A DNA stretch of 64,000 nt from SIG589 sp045652465 (GCA_045652465.1 JAZRUI010000008.1:1-64000), one strand, 5' to 3'. Numbered from the stretch's first letter, positions 31,945 through 41,649 are shown. A program made the numbers and translations. The notes: a model not told the origin generated them from the letters alone.

Positions 31945-32896
31945 ACAAAAAGCCTAACAAGAAACAAACGGGAAAGGTTAAAAGCCATAACGAAAATATT
32001 TCGTAATAGGTTTTTAGGTTAACCCTTCCCTGCGCCGTTCCAACCCCTAAAATCGCGCTTGTCTTGGTGTGGGTTGTGCTAACGGGCAATCCAAAGGCTG
32101 TGCAAACAAACAAAGAAACAAAAGCGGCGGCATCAGCGCAAAAGCCGCCGCCTTCGTCGACAACGGTTATCCCGTTGCCGACTTTTTTTATTATCTTTTT
32201 GCCGCCGAGCGCGGTTGAAAGCGCTAAAACCACCGCGCAAATTATATAGGCGCTCCCGCGCTCTATCTTCATTTCAATCAAGGAGAGCGTCATTATCATA
32301 ACCGCCGCAAATTTTTGCCCATCCTGCGCTCCATGGATAAAAGAAAGCAGCGCGGCGCAAACTATCTCCAGCCGCCCGAGGCGGCGCTTTTTCTTTGATA
32401 GTGCCATTTTTTCGAGCTTTTTCTTATAAATATATCCCTGCAGGAATCCGCCAACCGAGGTGAACAAAATGCCGAGCAAAACCGCTCTCCAAAGCGAAAA
32501 AGAAAAGCCTCGCATTCCGAAAAGGGCAACGCTGCCGCCCGATATTGCAGCCAAAAGCGCATGGCTCTCGCTGGTTGGAATGCCGAAAATTGCGGCAACC
32601 GAGGCAAACAATACAACCGCAACCATAGCCGAGCAAAGCAATGTCAGGTTCCCTTCCCCATCGGGAACGGAGGCGATAATTTCGCGCGATATTGCGGCGG
32701 GAAGCCATAGCATCGAAATAAGACCCAGGAAATTAAATACCGCAGCGAGTATTGCCGCGCGCCGAAATCGGAGCGCTCCGCTCGCAACCGCCGTTGCAAC
32801 TGCGTTTGGTGCATCGGTCCATCCGTTAACAAAAATAAGCGCCCCTAAAAGGATGAAAATTATCCAGCTTTGATTATTAAAAATAGCGGCCACCAC
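31925..32896 (-). CDS. Pit-family inorganic phosphate transporter
   Basis: A 323-residue cation-coupled phosphate permease with about nine to ten hydrophobic helices. The two Pit signatures are NGWTDAPNAVATAVASG near residue 24 and HGAQDGQKFAAV near residue 185; FGLPVSTTHT near 268 is also typical. The start is GTG: two GTG codons in a row follow GGAGG, and either 32896 or 32893 may be used. Convergent overlap with the Lrp gene. Confidence 0.92.
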   Translation of the reverse strand: MVAAIFNNQSWIIFILLGALIFVNGWTDAPNAVATAVASGALRFRRAAILAAVFNFLGLISMLWLPAAISREIIASVPDGEGNLTLLCSAMVAVVLFASVAAIFGIPTSESHALLAAISGGSVALFGMRGFSFSLWRAVLLGILFTSVGGFLQGYIYKKKLEKMALSKKKRRLGRLEIVCAALLSFIHGAQDGQKFAAVMIMTLSLIEMKIERGSAYIICAVVLALSTALGGKKIIKKVGNGITVVDEGGGFCADAAAFVSLFVCTAFGLPVSTTHTKTSAILGVGTAQGRVNLKTYYEIFSLWLLTFPVCFLLGFLFTHLCS

Positions 32897-32971
32897 ATTC
32901 CCTCCGTTCGCATAAATTATATGAAACGGATGAAAATGTGATGACCGCTTTAATTTACGAAAAGTTTTCGA

Positions 32972-34138
32972 TTATGACCACGGAACATAGGTTATTCCGT
33001 TTTCTTCGATATATTGATCGAAGGGAACGCCATCATAAAGGAAGGCGCGGAGGATTCTTTGGGCAAAATCAAGGTCGTAATAAAGGCCCGAAGAAACGCC
33101 GCTTTGATAGTTTTGGATTCTCCAGCTATAATCCTTCGGGATTCGCTCGCTGGTTAAGGATGCGCCTCTGATTAAGGGCAGCATATCCATAATTTTTCCT
33201 TCGTTAAGCGAGGTTGTAACATGCGGGGTGAACTCGCGAACGAGGGTTAAAAGCTTCGTGAAGCTCATTTTGGTAGCTTTTTTGAACAACTGGTTAAGAA
33301 CCTCGCGCTGGCGGTCGGTTCGACCGAAGTCATCGCGCTCGCCCGTTGAGGTTGCGCTCTTGCGGATTCGAGCCCAAGCAACCGCTTGGATACCGTCGAG
33401 CTTTTGCAGTCCCGGCTCTCTAATATATATAGGTTCAACGCCCTTTATATCCGATTGCTCCTTGATAAGCGCGTTAATGCCATAAACCTTATCGTTAATT
33501 TCGCCCTGCGTTACCTCGATTTCAACGCCGCCGACCAAATCAACCAATTCAGCCATCGCGCCGAAGTTAACCGTTGCAAACTCGGTTATATCAAGGGCGA
33601 AGTTTTCGTTTAAGGTTTTTATTGCGAGCTCATAACCTCCGCGGCTATAAGCCGAGTTTATCTTGCGAAGCGCTCCATCAACCTCAACCACACTGTCGCG
33701 CAGGAAGGAAACCAGCTTTAGCTGGTGGGTCTTTTTGTTTATCGACAGCACCATTATACTATCCGAAAGGCCTTCCATGCTCTCATCGCTACGGGTATCA
33801 ACGCCGAAAAGCGCTATATTAACGATGTGCTTTTGCGAATGCTCGCTGTTAACGCCAAGGTTATCCTTGTTAAGGTCAACATGAACAAAACGCAAAAAAT
33901 ATTCAGTTAAAAAGATATATGCGCCCGTTGCAAGCAGCGCAAGAGAAAGCAGCGTTGCCGCAAAAGCGATGAGGGCTTTTTTCCATGCCTTCATCTTTTT
34001 CTTCTTGCCCTTTTTGCCGCCTTTTGAGGATTTGCTGCTGCTATAAATATCCAGCGACTCGGTTTCCTCTATCGGCATTTCGGGGGCAGCAGTTTTCTTT
34101 TTGGGCTTTTTACGCTTTTCTTCTTCGTGTTTTCCCAT
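32972..34138 (-). CDS. LCP-family (LytR-CpsA-Psr) protein
   Basis: A 388-residue membrane protein. A long, lysine-rich cytoplasmic N-terminus (1-52) is followed by one transmembrane helix (about 53-77) and an extracytoplasmic LCP domain (about 105-290). Key features include ALFGVDTRSDE, the SDSIMVLSIN strand, SFLRDSVVEV and the basic RTDRQREVLNQLF helix that binds polyprenyl phosphate. LCP enzymes attach teichoic acids or polysaccharides to peptidoglycan. First of a dense leftward run that extends toward oriC. Confidence 0.92.
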   Translation of the reverse strand: MGKHEEEKRKKPKKKTAAPEMPIEETESLDIYSSSKSSKGGKKGKKKKMKAWKKALIAFAATLLSLALLATGAYIFLTEYFLRFVHVDLNKDNLGVNSEHSQKHIVNIALFGVDTRSDESMEGLSDSIMVLSINKKTHQLKLVSFLRDSVVEVDGALRKINSAYSRGGYELAIKTLNENFALDITEFATVNFGAMAELVDLVGGVEIEVTQGEINDKVYGINALIKEQSDIKGVEPIYIREPGLQKLDGIQAVAWARIRKSATSTGERDDFGRTDRQREVLNQLFKKATKMSFTKLLTLVREFTPHVTTSLNEGKIMDMLPLIRGASLTSERIPKDYSWRIQNYQSGVSSGLYYDLDFAQRILRAFLYDGVPFDQYIEENGITYVPWS

Positions 34139-34141
34139 TTT

Positions 34142-34972
34142 CTACCTCTCGTTCAGGAGCTTATAAATATCTCCTTTTTTTATGGCGCAAACCGCTGCTG
34201 CCTCGCGGGCGGCCGCCGATGCGCTCATTCCGTTGTTCATTAAATTTTTGGCCATTAAAACGGCTTCCTCAAGGGAGTATGTTTTTTCTTCTTTAGGCGC
34301 GGCGCCCGAAACAACCAAAACATATTCCCCTCTCGGCTCGTTTTGCGAATAAAACTCGCAAGCGCCAAGCAGGGTTGTTTTAATAACCTCTTCATGCAAT
34401 TTTGTCAGCTCGCGGCAAAGAGATAGCTCGCGCTCCTCTCCAAAAGCCGCCAACATATCGGCAAGGGTTGCCTTGAGTTTATGGGGCGCTTCATAAAAAA
34501 TCATGGTGCGCTCCTCGGATTTTATTTTCTCAAGCTGCGCGCGGCGCTCATTCTTTTGGGCCGATAAAAAGCCCTCAAAACAAAATCTTCCGCTCGCGAT
34601 TCCGCTGGCCGCAAGCGCGGTTATAACTGCGCTGGGACCGGGAACCGATTCAACCGCGATTCCCTCGGCGCGGCATTCGCGAACAAGGTCCTCGCCCGGG
34701 TCGGAAATGGCAGGCATTCCCGCATCCGTAACTATAGCACAACTCTCTCCGTTTTTCAACCGTTCAATTATGAACTTTGTTTTAATTTCCTTATTATGTT
34801 CATAATAGCTCACAAGAGAGTTTTGAATATCAAAATGATTGAGCAGCTTAAGGGTTACCCTCGTATCCTCGGCGGCGATAAAATCAACGGCGCCCAAAAC
34901 CTCGGCTGCGCGGGGAGAAAGGTCGCCAAGGTTGCCTATGGGGGTTCCCACTATGTAAAGTTTTCCGCTCAT
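34142..34972 (-). CDS. rsmI: 16S rRNA 2'-O-methyltransferase (C1402)
   Basis: A 276-residue tetrapyrrole-methylase-fold enzyme. The signature GTPIGNLGDLSPRA is at residues 9-22, SAM-site elements AAEDTRVTLKLL and DAGMPAISDPG follow, and GPSAVITALAASG is the third conserved block. It methylates the ribose of C1402 in the 16S rRNA P-site. The gene overlaps trmN6 by four bases and lies three bases from the LCP gene. Confidence 0.95.
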   Translation of the reverse strand: MSGKLYIVGTPIGNLGDLSPRAAEVLGAVDFIAAEDTRVTLKLLNHFDIQNSLVSYYEHNKEIKTKFIIERLKNGESCAIVTDAGMPAISDPGEDLVRECRAEGIAVESVPGPSAVITALAASGIASGRFCFEGFLSAQKNERRAQLEKIKSEERTMIFYEAPHKLKATLADMLAAFGEERELSLCRELTKLHEEVIKTTLLGACEFYSQNEPRGEYVLVVSGAAPKEEKTYSLEEAVLMAKNLMNNGMSASAAAREAAAVCAIKKGDIYKLLNER

Positions 34973-35706
34973 TTTGCACCGTCCTTATAACTTCCGTAGA
35001 TAGCGAGCATTTCTTTCGAAAAGTTTTCGCCATCCTGAACATAAAGCGTTGGCTCGATTCTCATTCCGCCGTTGCCGCATCTTCTTCCCTCAAGCAAAAC
35101 AAGCCACGGCTCCTCGCCAACCTTTTTGCAAACCAATCTCATGCGCTTGGGCTCGATTTTATATTGGCGCATAAGCGCAACCATATCGGCAAGTCGCTCG
35201 GGGCGGTTGCACATACAAAGTCTTCCCGAGGTTTGCAAAAGCTTTGCCGAAACAGCAATTATATCCTCGAGCGAGCAGGCGGTTTCATGGCGCGCGATTT
35301 TATCGGCACCCGTTTTGCTCTTTATTCCTGCGCCCTCGGCCTTATAGGGCGGGTTGCAGGTTACTAACTGAAAGCTGCCGAAAGGCACCTTTCCTTTTAA
35401 ATCTAAAAGGTCGGAACAAACTACCGAAAACTTTTCGTTAAGGTTGTTTTCGGCTATGCTTTGTTGGGCGAGCGCTATTGCCTCGGATTGAATATCAACG
35501 CCGACTGCGCTTTTGGGCGCATCATAGCGGCACCACAAAAGCGGGATGATTCCGCATCCCGTTCCAAGGTCGCAGGCGGTATCGCTTCTTTTGGGCGCGG
35601 CAAAGTTTGCGAGAAGGATGGCATCGGTTCCAAAGGTGTGGTTTTCGGAAACGCAAATGCGAAGTCCCTCTCCTATCGGCTCGCGCTTAACTATGCCCTG
35701 CTCCAT
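34969..35706 (-). CDS. TrmN6-like adenine-N6 methyltransferase
   Basis: A 245-residue class I methyltransferase related to YabB/TrmN6, which modifies A37 of tRNA-Val in E. coli. SAM motif DLGTGCGIIPLL lies at residues 46-57 and the catalytic NPPY at 118-121. Orthologues sit next to rsmI in many Firmicutes, which supports the call. It overlaps rsmI by four bases and cysS by sixteen. Confidence 0.88.
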   Translation of the reverse strand: MEQGIVKREPIGEGLRICVSENHTFGTDAILLANFAAPKRSDTACDLGTGCGIIPLLWCRYDAPKSAVGVDIQSEAIALAQQSIAENNLNEKFSVVCSDLLDLKGKVPFGSFQLVTCNPPYKAEGAGIKSKTGADKIARHETACSLEDIIAVSAKLLQTSGRLCMCNRPERLADMVALMRQYKIEPKRMRLVCKKVGEEPWLVLLEGRRCGNGGMRIEPTLYVQDGENFSKEMLAIYGSYKDGAK

Positions 35707-37070
35707 TTTACTCCCTGCGGGGTATCCTCAAGGATAACGCCCATTTCCTTTAACTGATCGCGGATAGCATCGGCTGTTGCGAAGTCGCGGTTTTTGCGCG
35801 CCTCGGTGCGCTTTGCGATAAGCTCTTCAACCTCGGCATCAAGCGAATCGTTGTTAACATTATAAACAAGACCTAAAACCGAGCAAAGCTCATCATACTC
35901 GGCGAGGGCAGCCTCCAATGTTGCGCGCTTTGCGCCCGAAGCTACCAAAAAGTTTATATCCTTAATAAGGTTAAACACCGAGCCGAGGGCATCGGCGGTG
36001 TTGAGGTCATCCTCCATCGCCTCGATGAACGCGGCGGTGTGCTTTCCTGCAAACTCGGGCTTTTCTCCGCCATCTTCAGCGTGTTCAATAGCGAAAACAA
36101 GACCCTCGCGGCACTTATACATACGCTCGAGCGCATTCTTGCTTTGCTCGATGATGTCAACCGAGTAGTTGATGGGGCTGCGATAATGCGAGGAAATCAT
36201 AATATATCTAATGGGCTCATAGCCATAAACCTCGGCTACCTCACGAACTGTGAAGAAGTTGCCGAGCGATTTCGACATTTTGCGATTATCAACATTGATA
36301 TAGCCGTTGTGCATCCAATAATGCGCGAAATCGCATCCGTTTGCGCATTCGCTTTGGGCGATTTCGTTTTCATGGTGGGGGAAGATTAAATCCTGACCGC
36401 CGCAGTGAATATCAATGGTGTTGCCGAGATATTTTCCTGCCATTGCCGAGCATTCAATATGCCAGCCGGGGCGACCCTGACCCCAAGGCGAATCCCAATA
36501 AGGCTCGCCCGGCTTTGCCGATTTCCAAAGGCAAAAGTCCATGGGATTTTCTTTTATATCGCCAACCTCAATGCGGGCGCCCGCCTCAAGGTCATCAAGC
36601 GGCTGATGCGAAAGCTTTCCATATTCCGAAAACTCGCGGGCGCGGAAATAAACATCGCCCTGCGCCTCATAGGCATAGCCCTTCTCGATAAGAGAAGAGA
36701 TGATGCTTTGGATTGCATCAATGTTCTCGGTTGCCTTCGGATGGGTTGTTGCGCGGTTGATGTTAAGTCCGTCGGCATCGGTCCAATATTCTTTTATAAA
36801 GGTTGCGGCAACATCGGCAACAGTTGTGCCGCCTTCGTTTGCCTTGCGGATAAGCTTATCATCGATATCGGTAAAATTCTGAACAAAGTTAACCTTGTTT
36901 CCGCGCCATTCAAGATAACGGCGCAAAACATCGAACACACATAAGGGGCGCGCGTTGCCGATGTGGATAAAGTTATAAACTGTAGGACCGCAGGCATAAA
37001 TTTTATATTCGCCCTCGGTTATGGGAACGAGCTCTTCTTTTTGTCTTGTAAGGGTGTTGAAAATTTTCAT
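35691..37070 (-). CDS. cysS: Cysteinyl-tRNA synthetase
   Basis: A 459-residue class I synthetase. HIGN is at residues 36-39 (FIHIGNARP), the zinc-binding cysteine C27 is in YACGPTVYN, further zinc ligands are in WHIECSAMA and HHENEIAQSE, and KMSKS lies near residue 262. Length is normal. It is the second gene of a cysE-cysS unit behind a cysteine T-box, so expression should rise when tRNA-Cys is uncharged. It overlaps cysE by one base. Confidence 0.97.
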   Translation of the reverse strand: MKIFNTLTRQKEELVPITEGEYKIYACGPTVYNFIHIGNARPLCVFDVLRRYLEWRGNKVNFVQNFTDIDDKLIRKANEGGTTVADVAATFIKEYWTDADGLNINRATTHPKATENIDAIQSIISSLIEKGYAYEAQGDVYFRAREFSEYGKLSHQPLDDLEAGARIEVGDIKENPMDFCLWKSAKPGEPYWDSPWGQGRPGWHIECSAMAGKYLGNTIDIHCGGQDLIFPHHENEIAQSECANGCDFAHYWMHNGYINVDNRKMSKSLGNFFTVREVAEVYGYEPIRYIMISSHYRSPINYSVDIIEQSKNALERMYKCREGLVFAIEHAEDGGEKPEFAGKHTAAFIEAMEDDLNTADALGSVFNLIKDINFLVASGAKRATLEAALAEYDELCSVLGLVYNVNNDSLDAEVEELIAKRTEARKNRDFATADAIRDQLKEMGVILEDTPQGVKWSRA

Positions 37071-37693
37071 TACTTGCTAATCCTTTCTTCAAGCTCCTTG
37101 ATTTTCATTTCAAGGCGGCAAATTTCCTGCGCAACAGGGTCGGGAATATGAACTTGGTCCATAGGCTTAACCTTAACTCCGCCGCGGCGAACAACGCGGG
37201 CGGGAACGCCGACAACTGTACTGTCGGCAGGGACCTCTTCAAGCACAACGGCGCCCGAAGCAATTCGCGCGTTATCGCCAACCTTGAAGGGGCCGAGAAC
37301 CTTTGCGCCGCTCGAAATCATAACGCCGTTTCCGATGGTCGGATGGCGCTTTCCTGTATCTTTTCCTGTTCCGCCCAGGGTTACGCCCTGATAAATAAGA
37401 ACATCATCGCCTATTTCGGCGGTTTCGCCGATAACAACGCCCGTTCCATGGTCGATAACCAAGCGGCGGCCAAGCTTTGCGGCGGGATGGATTTCGATTC
37501 CCGTTTTGCGAACGGTTCGCTGCGAGATGAATCTCGCGATAAATTTCATATTATGGCGATAGAACCAGTTGGCTCTCCTATGCCTTCTTATTGCCTTGAA
37601 GCCGGGATAGAGAAAGAAAATCTCCAGCGCGCTTCTCGCGGCAGGGTCACGGTCGCGGAAGGCGGCTATATCCTCTCTTAACTTGTCGAACAT
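37070..37693 (-). CDS. cysE: Serine O-acetyltransferase
   Basis: A 207-residue acetyltransferase that makes O-acetylserine for cysteine synthesis. A short helical N-terminus is followed by a left-handed beta-helix with hexapeptide repeats (about 60-170), including the GTGVVIGETAEIGDDVLI block and the catalytic His/Asp region around HPAAKLGRRLVIDHG. It is shorter than the E. coli enzyme, as is usual in Firmicutes. First gene after the T-box leader; TAATG overlap with cysS. Confidence 0.94.
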   Translation of the reverse strand: MFDKLREDIAAFRDRDPAARSALEIFFLYPGFKAIRRHRRANWFYRHNMKFIARFISQRTVRKTGIEIHPAAKLGRRLVIDHGTGVVIGETAEIGDDVLIYQGVTLGGTGKDTGKRHPTIGNGVMISSGAKVLGPFKVGDNARIASGAVVLEEVPADSTVVGVPARVVRRGGVKVKPMDQVHIPDPVAQEICRLEMKIKELEERISK

Positions 37694-37719
37694 AATAGTA
37701 TCATCTCCTTAAATACCGT

Positions 37720-37945
37720 AAAAAAACGCCTCGCGTTGCAAAAAGCAACGGAGGCGGCAATTTGGTCGCGGTTCCACTCCTGTTTATAACTCAAGCGGGC
37801 CTATAACGGAGCCTACCGTGCCGCCATTTCCTGCGGCATGCTCTCGGGGCGCAATTTTCGCCTTGGCACTTCGGAGCTCTCACACCAACCGAGCTCTCTC
37901 TTTACCTGCACCGAGGTTACTTTTCCCGATAAACGCATTTAATAC
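37720..37945 (-). promoter_or_regulatory. Cysteine T-box leader of cysE-cysS
   Basis: The T-box GTGGAACCGCGACC is at 37764-37777 on the minus strand. A stem I with GGTTGGTG in its apical part is followed by CCGAAG and a TGC (37866-37868), a Cys codon placed where the specifier is expected. The terminator is the stem at 37720-37758 (GCCTCCGTTGC/GCAACGCGAGGC) with a seven-T run. Uncharged tRNA-Cys should stabilise the antiterminator. The specifier is read by eye and one frame shift would give GTG. Confidence 0.9.
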
Positions 37946-37951
37946 CAATAC

Positions 37952-37980
37952 ATTATATTATAATTTAGCGTTTTTGTCCA
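37952..37980 (-). promoter_or_regulatory. Promoter of the cysE-cysS operon
   Basis: TGGACA (37975-37980), 17 bases, TATAAT (37952-37957) on the minus strand, just before the T-box leader and overlapping the end of the pgsA gene region. Confidence 0.75.
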
Positions 37981-37983
37981 CTC

Positions 37984-38574
37984 TTATTTTGAGGGGTCAA
38001 CAACATCGCGGTTTTGCCAAAGATAAACGGCGCCCGAAACAACGGTCAGCGCGGCGGTTGCCCAAAGCAAAACGGCGGTAACGGTCGATAATGCGCTAAC
38101 AAGCGAATCCGGCAAAATATATGTAGTTTCGCAAATGATGGATTTGAGTCCCTCGATTGCGAGAATGGCGATAATTGTTGACATTTGAACAACGGTTTTA
38201 ACCTTGCCCCACATATTTGCGGCAACAACCTTTCCGCTGCCCGAGCAAACCAAGCGCATCGAGGTTATCGCAAACTCGCGGAATAAAATTAAAAATACAA
38301 TCCAAACGATGCCCTCGGTATAGCGCATTAAGAGAAGACCTAAAAATGCGGCAGTTGTCAGCATCTTGTCGGCAAGGGGGTCTAAAAATTTGCCGAAGTT
38401 GGTTACAAGACCGCGGCTGCGCGCAATCTTGCCATCAAAAAGGTCGGTCAGCGATGCGCCGATAAAGAGAATAAGCGCAGCGACAAAATGATATTTAAAG
38501 TTTGCAACCATTGTGTACATAAAAACGGGGGTTGCGATGATGCGGATAACCGTTAGTCTATTCGGCAAGTTCAT
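37984..38574 (-). CDS. pgsA: Phosphatidylglycerophosphate synthase
   Basis: A 196-residue integral membrane CDP-alcohol phosphotransferase making phosphatidylglycerol phosphate from CDP-diacylglycerol. The catalytic motif DX2DGX2ARX8GX3DX3D is complete at about residues 45-71 (TDLFDGKIARSRG, then GKFLDPLADK). Five to six hydrophobic helices. It overlaps the upstream rimO gene by 17 bases; the order rimO-pgsA is common in Clostridia. Confidence 0.95.
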   Translation of the reverse strand: MNLPNRLTVIRIIATPVFMYTMVANFKYHFVAALILFIGASLTDLFDGKIARSRGLVTNFGKFLDPLADKMLTTAAFLGLLLMRYTEGIVWIVFLILFREFAITSMRLVCSGSGKVVAANMWGKVKTVVQMSTIIAILAIEGLKSIICETTYILPDSLVSALSTVTAVLLWATAALTVVSGAVYLWQNRDVVDPSK

Positions 38575-39898
38575 AAAATTCCTCTCCTAACAAATCATAT
38601 TCTATGCTGTCGTTTATAAGCACTTTAACATAATCGCCAATCACCTTGGGTGTTTCGGTTATGAAAAAGATTTTTCCATCGATTTCGGGGGCATCCCACG
38701 GGCTGCGACCATAATAACAACGAATGTAGTTATCATAGCCCTCAATCAGCACCTCGGTAACCGCGCCAACCTTTTCGGCGTTTCTCTCCGCCGCAATGGT
38801 CATTTGCTCGCTCATAATGTTTTCGCTGCGGTCGATTTTCGTTTGCGGGTCAACCTGGTCGGGGAAGTCGGCAGCGGGAGTATCCTCCTCCGCCGAATAG
38901 GGGAAGCAGCCCAAACGGTCGAATCGCCACTTTTTAACGAACTCGCAAAGCTCGCAAAACTCCTCCTCGGTTTCGCCGGGGAAGCCGGTTATAAGGGTTG
39001 TTCTAAGGGTTATTTCGGGGATAACCTCGCGGATTCTCGAAAGGGTTTTTTCAAGGTCGGCTTTTGTTCCCTTGCGATTCATCCTTCCTAGTATTCTATT
39101 ATTACAGTGCTGAATCGGAATGTCAAGATATTTGCAAAGCTTTTCCTCATCACGGATAGCGAAAAGGAGTTCATCGGTTATCTTGTCGGGATATGTATAA
39201 AGGGTGCGAATCCAATGGATTCCATCAACCTTACAAAGCTCGCGAAGAAGGCGGGGCAGGGCATATTCGCCATAGATGTCGATACCGTATGCGGTTGTGT
39301 CCTGCGCGGTTACGACAATCTCGGTTACTCCGCCTGCCGCTAACTCGCGAACCTCTTCAACTATGCTTTCAATCTTGCGGGAACGGAAGCGGCCTCTGAT
39401 TTGAGGGATAGCGCAATAGGTGCAGCAATTATCGCAGCCATCGGCAATTTTGATGTATGCCGTGTAGGGCATACCGCCCAAAATTCTTTTGGCATCAAGG
39501 TCTAACGAAAACTTTTCGCCGTAGGAGTTTTTAACCTCGCCCCGGAGCGCGGCGGTTATAAGCTCGGCAATTTTTGAGTTGCTGCCGATGCCGACAACCA
39601 TATCAACCTCGGGGATTTCCTCGGTTATATCATCGCGATAGCGCTCGGCCAAGCATCCGGTTACCACCAAGAGCTTTAGCTTGCCCTCGGATTTATAACG
39701 AGAAGCCTCCAAAATGTTTTCAATAGCCTCCTGCTTTGCATCCTCAATGAAGCCGCAGGTGTTAATAACGATAACCTCCGCCTCAGCCTCCTCGGCTACC
39801 AGCTCGAAGCCGGCGGTTTTGAGGGTGTAGAGCATTTGTTCAGCATCAACCTGATTTTTAGGGCAACCAAGCGACACCATTGCAACCTTAACTGACAT
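38558..39898 (-). CDS. rimO: Ribosomal protein S12 methylthiotransferase
   Basis: A 446-residue radical SAM methylthiotransferase that modifies an aspartate of ribosomal protein S12. N-terminal cluster cysteines are C12, C48 and C82; the radical SAM CX3CX2C is C155, C159, C162 (CDNCCTYCAIP). A TRAM domain closes the protein (about 380-446). The N-terminal VSLGCPKNQVDAE is typical of RimO rather than MiaB. It begins two bases downstream of the recX stop. Confidence 0.95.
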   Translation of the reverse strand: MSVKVAMVSLGCPKNQVDAEQMLYTLKTAGFELVAEEAEAEVIVINTCGFIEDAKQEAIENILEASRYKSEGKLKLLVVTGCLAERYRDDITEEIPEVDMVVGIGSNSKIAELITAALRGEVKNSYGEKFSLDLDAKRILGGMPYTAYIKIADGCDNCCTYCAIPQIRGRFRSRKIESIVEEVRELAAGGVTEIVVTAQDTTAYGIDIYGEYALPRLLRELCKVDGIHWIRTLYTYPDKITDELLFAIRDEEKLCKYLDIPIQHCNNRILGRMNRKGTKADLEKTLSRIREVIPEITLRTTLITGFPGETEEEFCELCEFVKKWRFDRLGCFPYSAEEDTPAADFPDQVDPQTKIDRSENIMSEQMTIAAERNAEKVGAVTEVLIEGYDNYIRCYYGRSPWDAPEIDGKIFFITETPKVIGDYVKVLINDSIEYDLLGEEFYELAE

Positions 39899-39900
39899 TC

Positions 39901-40518
39901 CTATTCCTCGCAGTTTTCTAAAATTTCTGAATATTCTTTGAGCGCCGCGCGGGCATCACTATAAGAAAAGCCCTTGCGAAGCAACGCGGCATAAACCTTT
40001 TGAACTCCATCCTCGGATTTCAAGCGGTTTCGGTATTTCGTTTCCAATAGTTCCTTTATTTGCGACACCGAATCGGGGGAGAGCTCCTCCACCGCCTGCC
40101 TTGCAAGTTCGCTCGGCACGCCTTTAACGAAAAGTTTTCGCAAAATCTCTTTATTGGAAATATTGTTGCCGCTCCAGGTTGCGGCAAGGCGCGAAGCAAG
40201 GCTATAATCATCGATAAGCCCGAGTTCCTCCATTCGCGCGGTGGCGGTTTGCGCCGCCTCGCTCGGGAAGGTTCGGCAAAGCTTTTCATATAACGCGCGC
40301 TTCGAATGGTCGGCGCGGGAAAGATACCAAAGCGCTCTTGATTTCGCACGGTCGCAATCACTTTGCTTGCAAAGCGCCAAAAACTCGCGCTCCGTTAAAG
40401 CCGAGTTTTTGCCTATTCCTGCGGCGGCCACCGTTTCGGCATTAAGCTCAAACTCTTTGCCGTCAACCGTTACGGTTACCAAGCCTTTTTTTGCTTTTTT
40501 AATATCGGTTACGAGCAT
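39901..40518 (-). CDS. recX: RecX regulatory protein
   Basis: A 205-residue helical protein that modulates RecA filaments. It contains the RecX repeats: ALWYLSRADHSKRALYEKLCR at about 60-80, then the LIDDYSLASRLAATW and KEILRKLFVKGVPSELARQAVEEL segments. It overlaps the recA stop by one base (TAATG), so RecX is made together with RecA. Confidence 0.9.
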   Translation of the reverse strand: MLVTDIKKAKKGLVTVTVDGKEFELNAETVAAAGIGKNSALTEREFLALCKQSDCDRAKSRALWYLSRADHSKRALYEKLCRTFPSEAAQTATARMEELGLIDDYSLASRLAATWSGNNISNKEILRKLFVKGVPSELARQAVEELSPDSVSQIKELLETKYRNRLKSEDGVQKVYAALLRKGFSYSDARAALKEYSEILENCEE

Positions 40519-41600
40519 TATTCGTCAACCGCAACATCAATGCTGATTTTTCTCTTGCGCTGGGGAGCCTCCGGGGCGGGAGCAGGAGCAGCAGCGGGAG
40601 CGGCAGCATTATCATCGCCGCCTGCGGCAGCAACAATCTTTGCCTCAAGCTCGGCTGCGAGCTCGGGATTATCGGCAAGCAAAATCTTAACATTATCGCG
40701 ACCCTGACCCAAACGGGTTTCGCCATAATAGAACCATGCGCCCGAGCGCTTAATGATATCATATTCTACGCCGAGGTCAACAATCTCGCCTTCGCGGGAG
40801 ATTCCGGTTCCATACATAATATCAAATGTTGCCTCACGGAAGGGAGGAGCAACCTTGTTTTTAACGATTTTGGCCTTGGTGCGCGAGCCAATCATTTCGC
40901 CGTTAACCTTGATGGTTTCAACGCGGCGAACATCGATTCGAACCGATGCATAGAACTTGAGCGCGCGGCCACCGGTTGTTGTTTCGGGGTTGCCATACAT
41001 AACGCCAACCTTCTCGCGGAGCTGGTTGATGAAGATGGCAATACAGTTGGATTTAGAAATTGCGCCTGCAAGCTTGCGGAGAGCCTGCGACATAAGTCTT
41101 GCATGAAGACCAACATGGGAATCGCCCATATCGCCCTCGATTTCGGCGCGCGGAACAAGAGCGGCTACCGAGTCGATAACAACGATATCGATTGCGCCCG
41201 AGCGAACGAGAGCCTCGGTTATTTCGAGAGCCTGCTCACCTGTATCGGGCTGGGAAACTAAAAGTTCATCAATATTAACGCCTAAATTGCGGGAATAAAT
41301 CGGGTCGAGCGCATGCTCAACATCGATAAACGCCGCTGTGCCGCCGCGCTTTTGAGCCTCGGCAATAGCATGGAGCGCGAGGGTTGTTTTACCCGAAGAT
41401 TCGGGTCCGAAAATTTCAATAATTCTTCCGCGGGGGAGACCGCCGATTCCAAGCGCCATATCGAGCGATGCCGAGCCGGTCGAGATATGCTCAACCGCCA
41501 TGCCGATATTTTCGCCAAGGCGCATAACCGCTCCTTTTCCGAACTGTCTTTCAATTTGTCCGAGCGCGGTTTCTAATGCTTTAGTCTTGTCGTCTGCCAT
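40518..41600 (-). CDS. recA: Recombinase RecA
   Basis: A 360-residue strand-exchange protein. Walker A GPESSGKTT is at residues 65-73, Walker B-like VVIDSVAALVPR near 140-150, and the L2/DNA-binding region contains NQLREKVGVMYGNPETTTGG. The C-terminus has an Ala/Pro-rich linker and a short acidic-basic tail. A GAGGAG ribosome site precedes the ATG, and a TATAAT hexamer lies in the 50-base gap before it. No SOS box is obvious to me in that short gap. Confidence 0.97.
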   Translation of the reverse strand: MADDKTKALETALGQIERQFGKGAVMRLGENIGMAVEHISTGSASLDMALGIGGLPRGRIIEIFGPESSGKTTLALHAIAEAQKRGGTAAFIDVEHALDPIYSRNLGVNIDELLVSQPDTGEQALEITEALVRSGAIDIVVIDSVAALVPRAEIEGDMGDSHVGLHARLMSQALRKLAGAISKSNCIAIFINQLREKVGVMYGNPETTTGGRALKFYASVRIDVRRVETIKVNGEMIGSRTKAKIVKNKVAPPFREATFDIMYGTGISREGEIVDLGVEYDIIKRSGAWFYYGETRLGQGRDNVKILLADNPELAAELEAKIVAAAGGDDNAAAPAAAPAPAPEAPQRKRKISIDVAVDE

Positions 41601-41649
41601 TTTGATTTCTCCTCGTTAAAAAATTGATTGAGTTTTTGCTCTATTGTTA

